DNA of 34,432 nt from Bacteroidota bacterium (lineage in GTDB: Bacteria; Bacteroidota; Bacteroidia; Chitinophagales; BACL12), in the NCBI GenBank assembly GCA_016124275.1, contig WGOA01000069.1, forward strand, positions 1 through 34,432. Direction: 5' to 3'. The position numbers and the translations under genes are program-made. A model generated the notes under the pieces. It saw only the letters and a program-made list of their open reading frames with translations, did no database searches and was not told the origin of the DNA. This document shows, piece by piece, positions 26,101-32,941 of this stretch; the first letter of the stretch is position 1, and each line of letters opens with the position of its first letter.

Positions 26101-28444
26101 GGCAGCATCCATTGTTTCCCATTGTTTTGACCTGAGTGCAGTGACTTGTCCCCAAGTTAGTTTTTGGTATCACATGTTGGGTACCAACCAAGGTACCCTG
26201 AGCCTGGAGATTGACCCAGGGACGGGCGTCTGGACATCCATCTGGAGTTTGTCTGGCGATCAGGGCAATGCCTGGTTCCAGGCAAGTGTATCCCTTGATG
26301 CTTACCTCGGTCAGACGGTTCGGTTCCGTTTGGTTGGCCTGACGGGTCCCGGCTTCCTCTCGGACATGGCTATTGATGACTTCAGCATTTCCGACAATGG
26401 CCTTGATGTAGCTGTGGCATCGGTTGAAAGTCCTTCTTCTGGTTGCGAAGTAGGGCTGACCAATGTGACCGTTACCCTGTTCAATGCCTCCTGTCTTCCG
26501 GCCCCTGCATTTGACGCTGTGCTGGAAATCAACGGTAGCATCATCGTGACGGACACCTATCCGGCAGGTTTGGCCGGCTTGGCCGCCGCCAGCCACGTGT
26601 TCACCGTTCCGTTTGATTTTGCAGCTATCGGCGCATACAGCATTAAAGCTTATACAGTGCTTGCAGGCGATGCAAACGCGATCAATGACACCGCTTTCGC
26701 CGTGGTTTCATCGGTCCTTCCCCCGGTGGTTAATACGGGTTTTTCGACCAATTACTGCGATGGTACCAGCACTTATTTGCCCTCGCCTCTCATTCCAGGG
26801 GGTACCTGGTCGGGTACAGGTATCATCAACCCCACCACGGGCGAATTTGATCCGGCGCTTGTTGGAGCTGGAAATAGCACGAATATTACCTACACCTTTA
26901 CCCCAACAGGCGATTACAGCGTGGCTGCAATTGCCTACGCACCTGAAACAGTTGCTTCTCCAATAGCTGTTGCGCTGGGCGATGATGACGACATTACCGT
27001 ACCCATTGGTTTTCCTTTCGAATTTTTCGGTAATTCGTACAGCAACATCATCATCCATTCCAACGGATTTTTAACGTTCAGTTCGGATCTGAACCCAACC
27101 GTTGCGCAGACTTTGCCGAACCCAACAGAGCCCAACGATTTGATTGCGGTGGTTTGGGATGACTGGAACCCCAACGATGGTGGTAGCATAACATACGCTA
27201 CGGTAGGGTCTGTGCCCAATCGACGTTGGATTGTTACGTACAGCAATTTGCCCCACTTTGGGTCAGCCGGCGGTTCTACCATGACCGTACAAGCCATCCT
27301 TTACGAAGGCTCCAACAACATTGACTTCCAGATCACGGAAATCAGTTCAGATGGCGGCAGCCGCACGCAGGGCATTGAGAATGCCAGTGGAACGGAAGCC
27401 TATACCTCTACCCCAGGCACCAACTTTAGCGATTTCACACAGCTGCTGGAGGCCTACCGTTATTCCCCAACGCCATGCGGTGCTTCGGTAACGGAGACCA
27501 TAACCATTGATTTGCCCTACGACATCGGATTGGCCGCAGATACCACGCTCTGCTTTGGTACCTCCGGTGTATTGGATGCCGGACCTGGAGCCAGCAGCTA
27601 TTCCTGGAGCACAGGGGCTACTACGCAAACCATTACAGTTAGTACGGAAGGCACGTATTCCGTGTCCATTATCGACCCCTTAGGTTGTTTGGCCACGGAT
27701 GAAATTGAGGTGTTCATTGCCAATGAAATCAGTATCGGCGGCACAAAGACCAACGTTGATTGTGCGGGCGAAAATACCGGTGCCTTTACCGTTGTTCCAA
27801 GTGGCGGCACAGCTCCATATACTTATCTATGGAACACAGGCGCAACCACTGCAAACCTTTCCGCCCTAGCAGGTGGCGTGTACACGGTCACTGTTACCGA
27901 TGCCAACGGTTGCTCGGCGACAGCTGAGAAAACCATTGGAGAGCCAGAACCTCTGGTGGTCACCTTAGAGCCTGTTGATTCTGATTTCGGAGCCAACAAC
28001 GGAAAGATCAATGCCGTGGTGAGCGGGGGCAGAGCACCCTATACGTACTTATGGAGTGATGGCCAAACCACGAAGCGTGCCATTGATCTTGCACCGGGAG
28101 TGTATTCCGTTACCGTAACAGACTCCGCAGGCTGTGAAAGCACGGAGTCTATCGAAGTGGGCGAGGCCTCCGGCCTTGGCTGGGTCGAAGGGCTGCAGGT
28201 CTTTGACCTGTTCCCGAACCCGAGTTCCGGCGAGGTGCAACTTAACGTAGTGATGCAACAAGCCAGCGACATGCGCGTGGACATTTACAACGCGGTTGGT
28301 CAACTTGTGCTGTCGCTGGGTGGTGAAAAAACCAGCAGCAAGCTTTGGAACATTGATTTAACTACTGCAGCTGCCGGAAGCTATCAGATTCGCCTGATCA
28401 TTGATGGTCAAGTTTTGGTCAGGCCGCTGGTGATTGCGCGCTAA
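23192..28444 (+). CDS. Giant T9SS-secreted CARDB/MAM/SprB repeat protein, third of three
   Basis: A 1750-residue modular protein. Signal peptide 1-20 (ending IQAQ); anchor-J type domain 23-188, close to that of the first giant protein; CARDB 192-301, MAM 305-479, CARDB 482-593, MAM 597-773, CARDB 776-882, Cys-rich MAM 888-1067, CARDB 1070-1174. Then an Ig-like segment 1178-1240 (GGTWSGTGI), a nidogen-like beta-sandwich region about 1245-1425 (PIGFPFEFFGNSYSNIIIHSNG), an Ig-like domain 1443-1509, two SprB-type repeats 1511-1585 and 1588-1658 (GGTAPYTYLWNTGATT, GGRAPYTYLWSDGQTT), and a T9SS type A sorting domain 1668-1750 (FDLFPNPSSGEVQLNV). SprB repeats are known from the Flavobacterium gliding adhesin, supporting a surface-adhesion role, but no function is shown. 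It contains about 14 lysines. The nidogen-like label is by motif only. Confidence 0.87.
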   Translation: MKRVSTLILSLMMATWIQAQIIQSENFNSCALPAGWTENIVSGTAGWLFVLNSPDALNAGNLDGTCMVMFDDDFLGSAAAPSTAQLISPPVDITGLPLVLLDFDYNLQEYGPAIGDGITVEVWDGASWISVFSRLDINDCGSWACGPPYPHASIDVTAYANPGFQTRITYDDGGDWSWYVGFDNFVLFTPPSDDLGVTAVLQPIEGGCSLSASEPVQVSIENFGSADATGFDVCFQIDGPGGLVTICENVGALNITAGSSANYLFTATADLSLAGEYTVTGYTALVGDGIAANDSTSVMLDLNLITPLYNENFNAYPDLTTVFPDFTNEVDDQRQWEVNFGTTPSAGTGPTTDATGGGGYLFIESSGSVAGDSAVLTSRCIDLTGTSAPVLEFAYHMFGPAIDFLRVEVVDGVGTATEVLKLVGQQQFANADPWLNALVDLSPWAGSVVQVRFTGKIKLGSDGFTFTADMALDEITFREISGDDLGVTDILAPILGGCLLSSSENIAVEIGNFGSSDQTSFSVCYLVDGPTGLFSACENVGALSVTALGGTGNYTFVGSVDFSLPGIYTITSYTDLGSDGEHANDTSTVVLNIPAPVSLPLEDNFDVYTTGATAFTTGLSNSTADDRQWQVLSGPTSSIGTGPNVDAGGSGKYIYIESSGTVIGDVAILETQCLDLTASLNPVVRYAYHMVGGSIDSLVLEAIAGSTATPLVILDKQQQLLEADPWRDTLVDLSAFTGQVIRLQWKGFIRADPIDGITTFRGDIALDNIIIEDPLPDDAGVIAITSPFDGCDPGSSATVSVVLENFGSTSVSGFDVSFSVNGGSVTTENVGGLSLAPGATAPYTFAGTADLSADGFYDLLAWTDLAGDANSANDSTAAVVENYTGISSFPYTETFDAFSNCGDALFGCALDLSCSGSVAGGWTQEAGDDIDWSITNLLTTPSIGTGPSAGDHTSGTGRYLFTESSGCNGQAASIVSHCFDLSAVTCPQVSFWYHMLGTNQGTLSLEIDPGTGVWTSIWSLSGDQGNAWFQASVSLDAYLGQTVRFRLVGLTGPGFLSDMAIDDFSISDNGLDVAVASVESPSSGCEVGLTNVTVTLFNASCLPAPAFDAVLEINGSIIVTDTYPAGLAGLAAASHVFTVPFDFAAIGAYSIKAYTVLAGDANAINDTAFAVVSSVLPPVVNTGFSTNYCDGTSTYLPSPLIPGGTWSGTGIINPTTGEFDPALVGAGNSTNITYTFTPTGDYSVAAIAYAPETVASPIAVALGDDDDITVPIGFPFEFFGNSYSNIIIHSNGFLTFSSDLNPTVAQTLPNPTEPNDLIAVVWDDWNPNDGGSITYATVGSVPNRRWIVTYSNLPHFGSAGGSTMTVQAILYEGSNNIDFQITEISSDGGSRTQGIENASGTEAYTSTPGTNFSDFTQLLEAYRYSPTPCGASVTETITIDLPYDIGLAADTTLCFGTSGVLDAGPGASSYSWSTGATTQTITVSTEGTYSVSIIDPLGCLATDEIEVFIANEISIGGTKTNVDCAGENTGAFTVVPSGGTAPYTYLWNTGATTANLSALAGGVYTVTVTDANGCSATAEKTIGEPEPLVVTLEPVDSDFGANNGKINAVVSGGRAPYTYLWSDGQTTKRAIDLAPGVYSVTVTDSAGCESTESIEVGEASGLGWVEGLQVFDLFPNPSSGEVQLNVVMQQASDMRVDIYNAVGQLVLSLGGEKTSSKLWNIDLTTAAAGSYQIRLIIDGQVLVRPLVIAR
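23258..26713 (+). repeat. Jelly-roll/MAM and CARDB array in the third giant protein
   Basis: Four CARDB units start at residues 192, 482, 776 and 1070 (spacing 290, 294, 294) and alternate with one anchor-J type and three MAM domains. CARDB 1 and 2 carry an extra cysteine pair (Cys234/Cys247 and Cys524/Cys537) that CARDB 3 lacks. The third MAM has a Cys-rich insertion matching that in MAM 4 of the second giant protein. Confidence 0.8.
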
Positions 28445-28507
28445 GCGCAAATCCACGGCAGTTTGGCTGCTGCGCGAAGCTGGCCAGGCTGCATTTATGA
28501 AGACAAG

Positions 28508-28542
28508 AAAAAGGCTGAACCACCGGGTTCAGCCCTTTTTTT
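28508..28542. terminator. Rho-independent terminator between the third giant gene and argS
   Basis: GGCTGAACC (28513-28521) pairs with GGTTCAGCC (28526-28534) around ACCG; seven T follow on the plus strand and five A precede, so it can also serve argS, which runs towards it on the minus strand from 28675. Confidence 0.9.
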
Positions 28543-28674
28543 ATGGTGCCGTTTCGTTCCAAAGATCGATACACCTTTTCAGGTGCTTGCCTGATCTCCG
28601 GTTTGGGACAGTGCGCTTGTGTTGCCGGAACTCAGGTGGGCCACAGCGCTCTTGCGCCGCCGGATACCATCGCC

Positions 28675-30555
28675 TTACATTCGCTCCGGTACCGCTATCC
28701 CCAAAATTCGCAAGGCATTGCGCAAAGTAGCCGCAGTAACGGCACTGATGGCCAGGCGCAGGTGGCGATCAGAAGCATCAGGCGCGTGCAGCACGGAAAG
28801 CTTGTCGTAAAACTGATTGAACGTTTTAGCCAATTCGTAGGCGAAGTTGGCGACTTCGGCCGGGCTGTAATGCGCAGCGGCCTCCTGGATAACCGCCGGG
28901 TAGCGCTGGATCAAGGCCAGCACGGCCAGTTCAGGATCTTCCAGTGGTCTGGCCAGCGGTGGAAGGGGTGCTTGCCAGGAGGCGACATCCTGTTGTCCTT
29001 TTGCCTCGGCACTTGCCACGCGCGAATCGGCCCATCCCTCGTTTTCAGGTGCAGCAGCATCTGCCTTGCGCAACATAGACTGAATGCGCGCATAGGTGTA
29101 CTGGATAAAGGGACCGGTATTGCCCTGCAGTTCAATGGACTCCTCCGGGTTGAACAAAATGCGTTTGCGCGGGTCCACTTTCAGGATGAAGTACTTGAGC
29201 GCACCCAACCCGAGCGTGCGGAAAAGCGCTTCCGCTTCTTCGGCGTCAAAGTCCTGAATCTTGCCAAGTGCCAGCGTTTTTTCCCGGGCTTGCTGCACCA
29301 TTTGCGCCACCAGATCGTCGGCATCCACGGTGGTGCCTTCGCGCGATTTCATCTTGCCGCTGGGCAGGTCCACCATGCCGTAGGAGAGGTGGAAAATGCC
29401 TGCTGCATAGCGGCGACCGAGTCGGCGAAGCAAGACCTCGAGCACCTTGAAATGGTAATCCTGTTCGCTGCCCACCACATAAACGCTGCGGTCCATGTGG
29501 AAATCCGCAAAGCGCAACTCTGCTGTGCCCAAATCTTGAGTAATGTACATGGAGGAGCCGTCAGAGCGCAGCAACAGCTTTTCGTCCAAGCCTTCAGCGG
29601 TAAGATCAGCCCGGACGGAACCATCCTCGTAGCGTTTAAAAACGCCGATTTTCACGCCTTCCTCCACCAGTGTTTTGCCCAGCAGGTAAGTATCCGATTC
29701 CAGGTAATCGCGTTCAAAGTCCACGCCTAACGCCTGGTAGGTCTTGTTGAATCCCTCATAGACCCAGCCGTTCATGCGGCTCCAGAGCGCACGGACTTCA
29801 GCATCGTCAGCTTCCCAACGCAGCAGCAGATCGTGCGCCTGCGCGTAAATGGGCGTTTGTTTTTCAGCCTCGCGCCGCTCCATGCCCTGGTCCAGCCAGG
29901 GCTGGCATTCTTCGCTCGCAATGCGGTTGAAGGCCACGTAAAAACTGCCGACAAAGTGGTCGCCTTTGATGCCGGTCGAGGCCGGCGTCTGCTCCTGGCC
30001 AACGCGCAGGTACGCCGCCATGGACTTGCAAATAGCAATGCCCCGGTCGTTGTAAATGTTCACCTTGTGCACTTCATGCCCGGCGGCTGCCAGCAATTCC
30101 GCTGTGGACCAACCCAAGAGCATGTTGCGGACATGGCCCAGGTGAAGGGGCTTGTTGGTGTTTGGTCCGCAGTATTCCAAAACAATGACCTGCCCGGTGG
30201 CCACGCCGCAACCGTAGTCCGGATTTGAAAGCGCTGACGCCAGCACGTCCAGCCACCAGGAATCGCTCAGTTCCAGGTTCAGAAAGCCCTTTACGGTGTT
30301 GAAACCCGACAGAAAGGGCAATTCAGCGCGAAACTGCTCGCCCAGCAGTTGCTCGCCCAGCAAACGACCCGTTTCCTCCGGACTTTTCCGCGACAACCGC
30401 ACAAAGGGGAAGACCACGGCCGTAAACTGCCCGCGGTATTCTTTGGGTGTATGGCTAATCGCGACAGAAGCCGCATCAACGGCGCTGCCAAAACAGAGTT
30501 CCACCGCGCGGGCGATGGCCTGTTGAAGGAGGGATTCCAGGTTCGGATTTTTCAT
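28675..30555 (-). CDS. argS: Arginyl-tRNA synthetase
   Basis: Class I synthetase that charges tRNA-Arg with arginine in the cytoplasm. At 626 residues it is slightly long but normal. The N-terminal additive domain (about 1-110) precedes YCGPNTNKPLHLGHVRN with the HIGH-type motif HLGH at 138-141. The KMSKS-like loop is KMKSREG at 401-407, well preserved for an ArgRS. The C-terminal DALR anticodon-binding domain (about 480-626) contains NFAYELAKTFNQFYDKLSVL and ends AVPERM. A five-residue tandem duplication LLGEQ-LLGEQ (65-74) is encoded by a 15-bp direct repeat. It is divergent from the arginine decarboxylase gene, with 114 bases between starts. Confidence 0.97.
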   Translation of the reverse strand: MKNPNLESLLQQAIARAVELCFGSAVDAASVAISHTPKEYRGQFTAVVFPFVRLSRKSPEETGRLLGEQLLGEQFRAELPFLSGFNTVKGFLNLELSDSWWLDVLASALSNPDYGCGVATGQVIVLEYCGPNTNKPLHLGHVRNMLLGWSTAELLAAAGHEVHKVNIYNDRGIAICKSMAAYLRVGQEQTPASTGIKGDHFVGSFYVAFNRIASEECQPWLDQGMERREAEKQTPIYAQAHDLLLRWEADDAEVRALWSRMNGWVYEGFNKTYQALGVDFERDYLESDTYLLGKTLVEEGVKIGVFKRYEDGSVRADLTAEGLDEKLLLRSDGSSMYITQDLGTAELRFADFHMDRSVYVVGSEQDYHFKVLEVLLRRLGRRYAAGIFHLSYGMVDLPSGKMKSREGTTVDADDLVAQMVQQAREKTLALGKIQDFDAEEAEALFRTLGLGALKYFILKVDPRKRILFNPEESIELQGNTGPFIQYTYARIQSMLRKADAAAPENEGWADSRVASAEAKGQQDVASWQAPLPPLARPLEDPELAVLALIQRYPAVIQEAAAHYSPAEVANFAYELAKTFNQFYDKLSVLHAPDASDRHLRLAISAVTAATLRNALRILGIAVPERM

Positions 30556-30563
30556 CGGACCTG

Positions 30564-30592
30564 CAAAACTACCTTATTCACACCGCACCAAA
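30564..30592 (-). promoter_or_regulatory. Candidate promoter for argS
   Basis: On the minus strand a TTTG at 30592-30589 is followed after 17 bases by TAGTTTTG (30571-30564), a full match to TAnnTTTG. It lies only 8 bases before the annotated start codon, so the message would be nearly leaderless. The unusually short leader and the 17-base spacing lower confidence. Confidence 0.35.
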
Positions 30593-30631
30593 AATCCGGG
30601 CCTGGGTCGCTGCAAACCACTGCTTTGCGTA

Positions 30632-30644
30632 TTTTGCACCGTTT
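30632..30644 (+). promoter_or_regulatory. TTTTGCACCGTTT element upstream of the arginine decarboxylase gene
   Basis: Identical to the 13-mer at 11387-11399 and similarly placed, ending 25 bases before the start codon. Preceded by TA one base out of register with the -7 consensus, so it is probably the core promoter. Confidence 0.35.
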
Positions 30645-30669
30645 AAGCGAACCCCCCGACGGACCAACC

Positions 30670-32067
30670 ATGCAGAACCGGTACATTGACCTGATTGAGC
30701 AGGCATTTGTCTTTCCCCAGAGCGATTTTAACCTGGACAACGGGAACCTGACCTTCCACGGATTGCCCCTGATGCCGCTCATCCGCGAGTACGGCACCCC
30801 TTTGCGGATCACCTACCTGCCCAAAATCGGGGAGCAGATTGAAAAGGCAAGGGGTTGGTTCGCCCAGGCCATGGCGGAACGCGGCTACCAAGGGCAGTAC
30901 CATTACGCCTATTGCACCAAATCGTCGCACTTTTCGTTTGTCATGGAGGAAGTGCTGCGGCACCATGCGCACCTGGAAATCTCCTCCGCCTACGACGTGG
31001 ACATCATCGAGCGGTTGTATTTGCGCAAGCAACTGGACAAAGACAAAGTCATTATCTGCAACGGGTTCAAGGCACCGCTTTATACCCAGCGCATTGCCAA
31101 GCTCATCAATTTGGGTTTCCGGCGAATTATTCCCGTACTCGACTCAAAAGAGGAGCTTAACGAATACCTGAGTGCCATAATTGGGGAGTTCGAAATTGGT
31201 TTGCGCATTGCCAGCGAAGAGCAGCCCGAATTCGGGGTGTATACCTCGCGGTTGGGCATTCGCTTCACCGAAATCATCGAATACTACCAGCAAGTCATTT
31301 CGCCGCAGCAGCGGACCAAACTGGTCATGTTGCACTTCTTCATCAATTCCGGGGTCAAAGACACTATGTACTACTGGAACGAGTTTCGCAAAGCACTCAA
31401 GCTCTACTGCGAACTCAAGAAGATTTGTCCGTCGCTCAAAGCCATGAACATCGGCGGTGGCATGCCCATTCCCCATTCCCTCGATTTTGCCGAAAACTAC
31501 GACTACGAGTACATGGTCGGAGAAATGGTGGGCCTCGTCGCAGACACCTGCCGCCGCGAAGGGGTGCCCGAGCCCGACATCTGGACGGAATTTGGCCAGT
31601 TCACCGTAGGCGAAAGCGGCGCGTTGCTGTTTTCTGTCGTGCGCGAAAAGCAGCAGAACGATCGCGAAACCTGGTACATGATCGACTCCTCGCTCATGAA
31701 CACCCTGCCGGATATCTACGGCATCGGCCAGCGCTTTTTGGTGTTGCCCATCAACAAATGGCACAACCCGGTCAAGCGCGTTCAGATCGGCGGCCAGAGC
31801 TGCGACCAGATGGATTATTACAACCAGGAAGTCAACGGCCAGGACGTTTACCTGCCCGAGGTGGAAATGGGCGAGCCCCTGTACATCGGCTTCTTCAACA
31901 TGGGTGCCTACCAGGAGGCGCTCTCGGGTTTCGGCGGGCTCAAGCACTGCCTGTTGCCTTCGCCGCCTCACCTGATCATTGACCGCGATGACAACGGCAC
32001 CGAGATTTTCCGGGTCTTCAGCGATTCGCAGCAGCCGGAGGCCATGATGGACATTTTGGGGTATTGA
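30670..32067 (+). CDS. speA: Arginine decarboxylase (PLP, alanine-racemase fold), Bacteroidota type
   Basis: Converts arginine to agmatine, the first step of polyamine synthesis. The 465-residue protein is the short form found in Bacteroidota, not the long E. coli SpeA. The PLP-binding lysine is Lys84 in YCTKSSHF at the start of the barrel; YTSRLGIRF (191-199), LHFFINSG (221-228) and the glycine-rich phosphate loop MNIGGGMPIP (259-268) line the cofactor site. CDQMD (378-382) supplies the C-terminal catalytic Cys/Asp, and YIGFFNMGAYQ (405-415) is typical of the fold. The frame is open 321 bases upstream across argS, but the family's N terminus (NRYIDLIEQAF) sets the start at 30670. Arginine specificity is by family resemblance; a related decarboxylase substrate cannot be excluded. 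No other polyamine gene is adjacent. Confidence 0.9.
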   Translation: MQNRYIDLIEQAFVFPQSDFNLDNGNLTFHGLPLMPLIREYGTPLRITYLPKIGEQIEKARGWFAQAMAERGYQGQYHYAYCTKSSHFSFVMEEVLRHHAHLEISSAYDVDIIERLYLRKQLDKDKVIICNGFKAPLYTQRIAKLINLGFRRIIPVLDSKEELNEYLSAIIGEFEIGLRIASEEQPEFGVYTSRLGIRFTEIIEYYQQVISPQQRTKLVMLHFFINSGVKDTMYYWNEFRKALKLYCELKKICPSLKAMNIGGGMPIPHSLDFAENYDYEYMVGEMVGLVADTCRREGVPEPDIWTEFGQFTVGESGALLFSVVREKQQNDRETWYMIDSSLMNTLPDIYGIGQRFLVLPINKWHNPVKRVQIGGQSCDQMDYYNQEVNGQDVYLPEVEMGEPLYIGFFNMGAYQEALSGFGGLKHCLLPSPPHLIIDRDDNGTEIFRVFSDSQQPEAMMDILGY

Positions 32068-32115
32068 ACCCGGGCGAAGGGGTCAGCAGCGTTTTGCATC
32101 GCTTTCGCATGCCCC

Positions 32116-32149
32116 AAAAAACGACCGCCCTCCTGGCGGGAGGGCGGTC
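32116..32149 (-). terminator. Intrinsic terminator, oriented for hsp20
   Basis: GACCGCCCTCC (32123-32133) pairs perfectly with GGAGGGCGGTC (32139-32149). Six A at 32116-32121 give a T tract on the minus strand, about 100 bases beyond the hsp20 stop. There is no T tract on the plus strand, although the stem also lies 55 bases after the arginine decarboxylase gene. Confidence 0.8.
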
Positions 32150-32251
32150 AACCACGACAACACCTTAAACAATAGGGGGCTACAGGAAAGCAGGGTCTGC
32201 GATGATAAGCACTTCAATCACCTGCATGCTGCTTAAAGCTGGCCAACGGCC

Positions 32252-32698
32252 TTACGAAATCTCAATGCTGCGGGCTGCTTTGACTTGCGCTTCTTCGCGC
32301 TTAGGCAGACGCACGTTCAGGATTCCGTTTTCGTAGTGGGCCGAAATTTTTTCGGTGTCCACACTTTCGGGCAAGGTGAACGTCCGCGTGAAGCTGTTCA
32401 ACCTGAATTCGCGGCGCGTGTAATTGGGTTTGGCTTCCTCGCTGCGGTTTTCCAGGGAAGCGCTGATGGTCAGCGTATCCTTTTCTACGTGCAGGTTGAA
32501 GTCCGACTTGTTCAGGCCAGGGGCGACCAATTCGATGGCAAAATGGTAGGCGCTGTCCAAAACGTTGACGGCGGGGCGGAAAGCATTTCCCCCGTTGTTG
32601 AACACTTGTTCATCAAACGGACGGGCCAGGAATTCGTCAAAAGCGGTGAAGAAAGGAGCGAGTTCTGTGCGGGGTTTTTTGATTCTTACCAGGTTCAT
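32252..32698 (-). CDS. Small heat-shock protein, Hsp20 / alpha-crystallin family
   Basis: ATP-independent holdase that binds unfolding proteins in the cytoplasm and passes them to DnaK-type refolding machines. The 148-residue protein has a variable N-terminal arm (to about 40), then the alpha-crystallin domain: FRPAVNVLDSAYHFAIELVAPGLNKSDFNLHVEKDTLTIS is its first half. The conserved strand-9 motif A-x-x-x-N-GIL (AHYENGILNVRLPK) sits near residue 125. The C-terminal tail ends with ARSIEIS, whose short I-E-I is the assembly motif. A stable UUCG hairpin lies in its leader, and short palindromes lie further upstream. It is not linked to dnaK here. Confidence 0.95.
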   Translation of the reverse strand: MNLVRIKKPRTELAPFFTAFDEFLARPFDEQVFNNGGNAFRPAVNVLDSAYHFAIELVAPGLNKSDFNLHVEKDTLTISASLENRSEEAKPNYTRREFRLNSFTRTFTLPESVDTEKISAHYENGILNVRLPKREEAQVKAARSIEIS

Positions 32699-32736
32699 GA
32701 TTATGGCTTTTAGGTTGTTCGTTGAATTGATGTGTT

Positions 32737-32750
32737 TGCGCCGAAGCGCA
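32737..32750 (-). promoter_or_regulatory. UUCG tetraloop hairpin in the hsp20 leader
   Basis: Read on the minus strand: TGCGC, TTCG, GCGCA, giving a 5-bp stem closed by C-G around a UUCG loop, an especially stable RNA fold. It lies 38 bases before the hsp20 start codon and is not followed by a T tract. Confidence 0.55.
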
Positions 32751-32829
32751 TAACCCTTTCATCAACCCGTATGCCACGCCAAATTTTGGTTCGAAATCGG
32801 TCAGTCTTGCAGCGCAACGGCGCTTCGAT

Positions 32830-32905
32830 CAGCCATAATGGCCGGTTTAAAGCAGGGTGTTGTCAAAATTCGGCTATAATGGCTGATTGCGCAGCCATTA
32901 TAGTC
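32830..32905. repeat. Cluster of three related palindromic motifs upstream of hsp20
   Basis: CAGCCATTATAGTC (32892-32905) pairs with GGCTATAATGGCTG (32872-32885) in a 14-bp stem (one G-T) with a six-base loop. A third copy, CAGCCATAATGGC (32830-32842), lies 30 bases away and is itself a near-palindrome. The cluster occupies the gap between hsp20 and the phosphodiesterase gene. No T tract follows in either direction. Confidence 0.8.
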
Positions 32906-32941
32906 AAAAATCAAGCTGGATAAACGCTTTTAGGGCTTTTG

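Noticed and set aside
12551..26713. CRISPR array or recent DNA-level tandem duplication in the giant genes
   Set aside because: The repeats are about 290-codon protein domains that have diverged at DNA level; there are no short identical repeats with spacers.
28543..29730. 395-residue open frame on the plus strand
   Set aside because: It lies wholly antisense to argS and has no recognisable motifs or signal; long antisense frames are common opposite GC-biased codons.
30349..30669. Longer N terminus for the arginine decarboxylase
   Set aside because: The extension overlaps the argS coding region antisense, is basic and unstructured, and the family's N terminus begins at the Met at 30670.
32872..32885. 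TATAAT inside the hsp20 upstream palindrome as a sigma-70 promoter
   Set aside because: No -35 element lies at 16-18 bases in either orientation, and Bacteroidota primary promoters use TAnnTTTG.
32732..32923. 63-residue plus-strand frame over the palindrome cluster
   Set aside because: Its translation follows the palindromic DNA and has no protein-like features.
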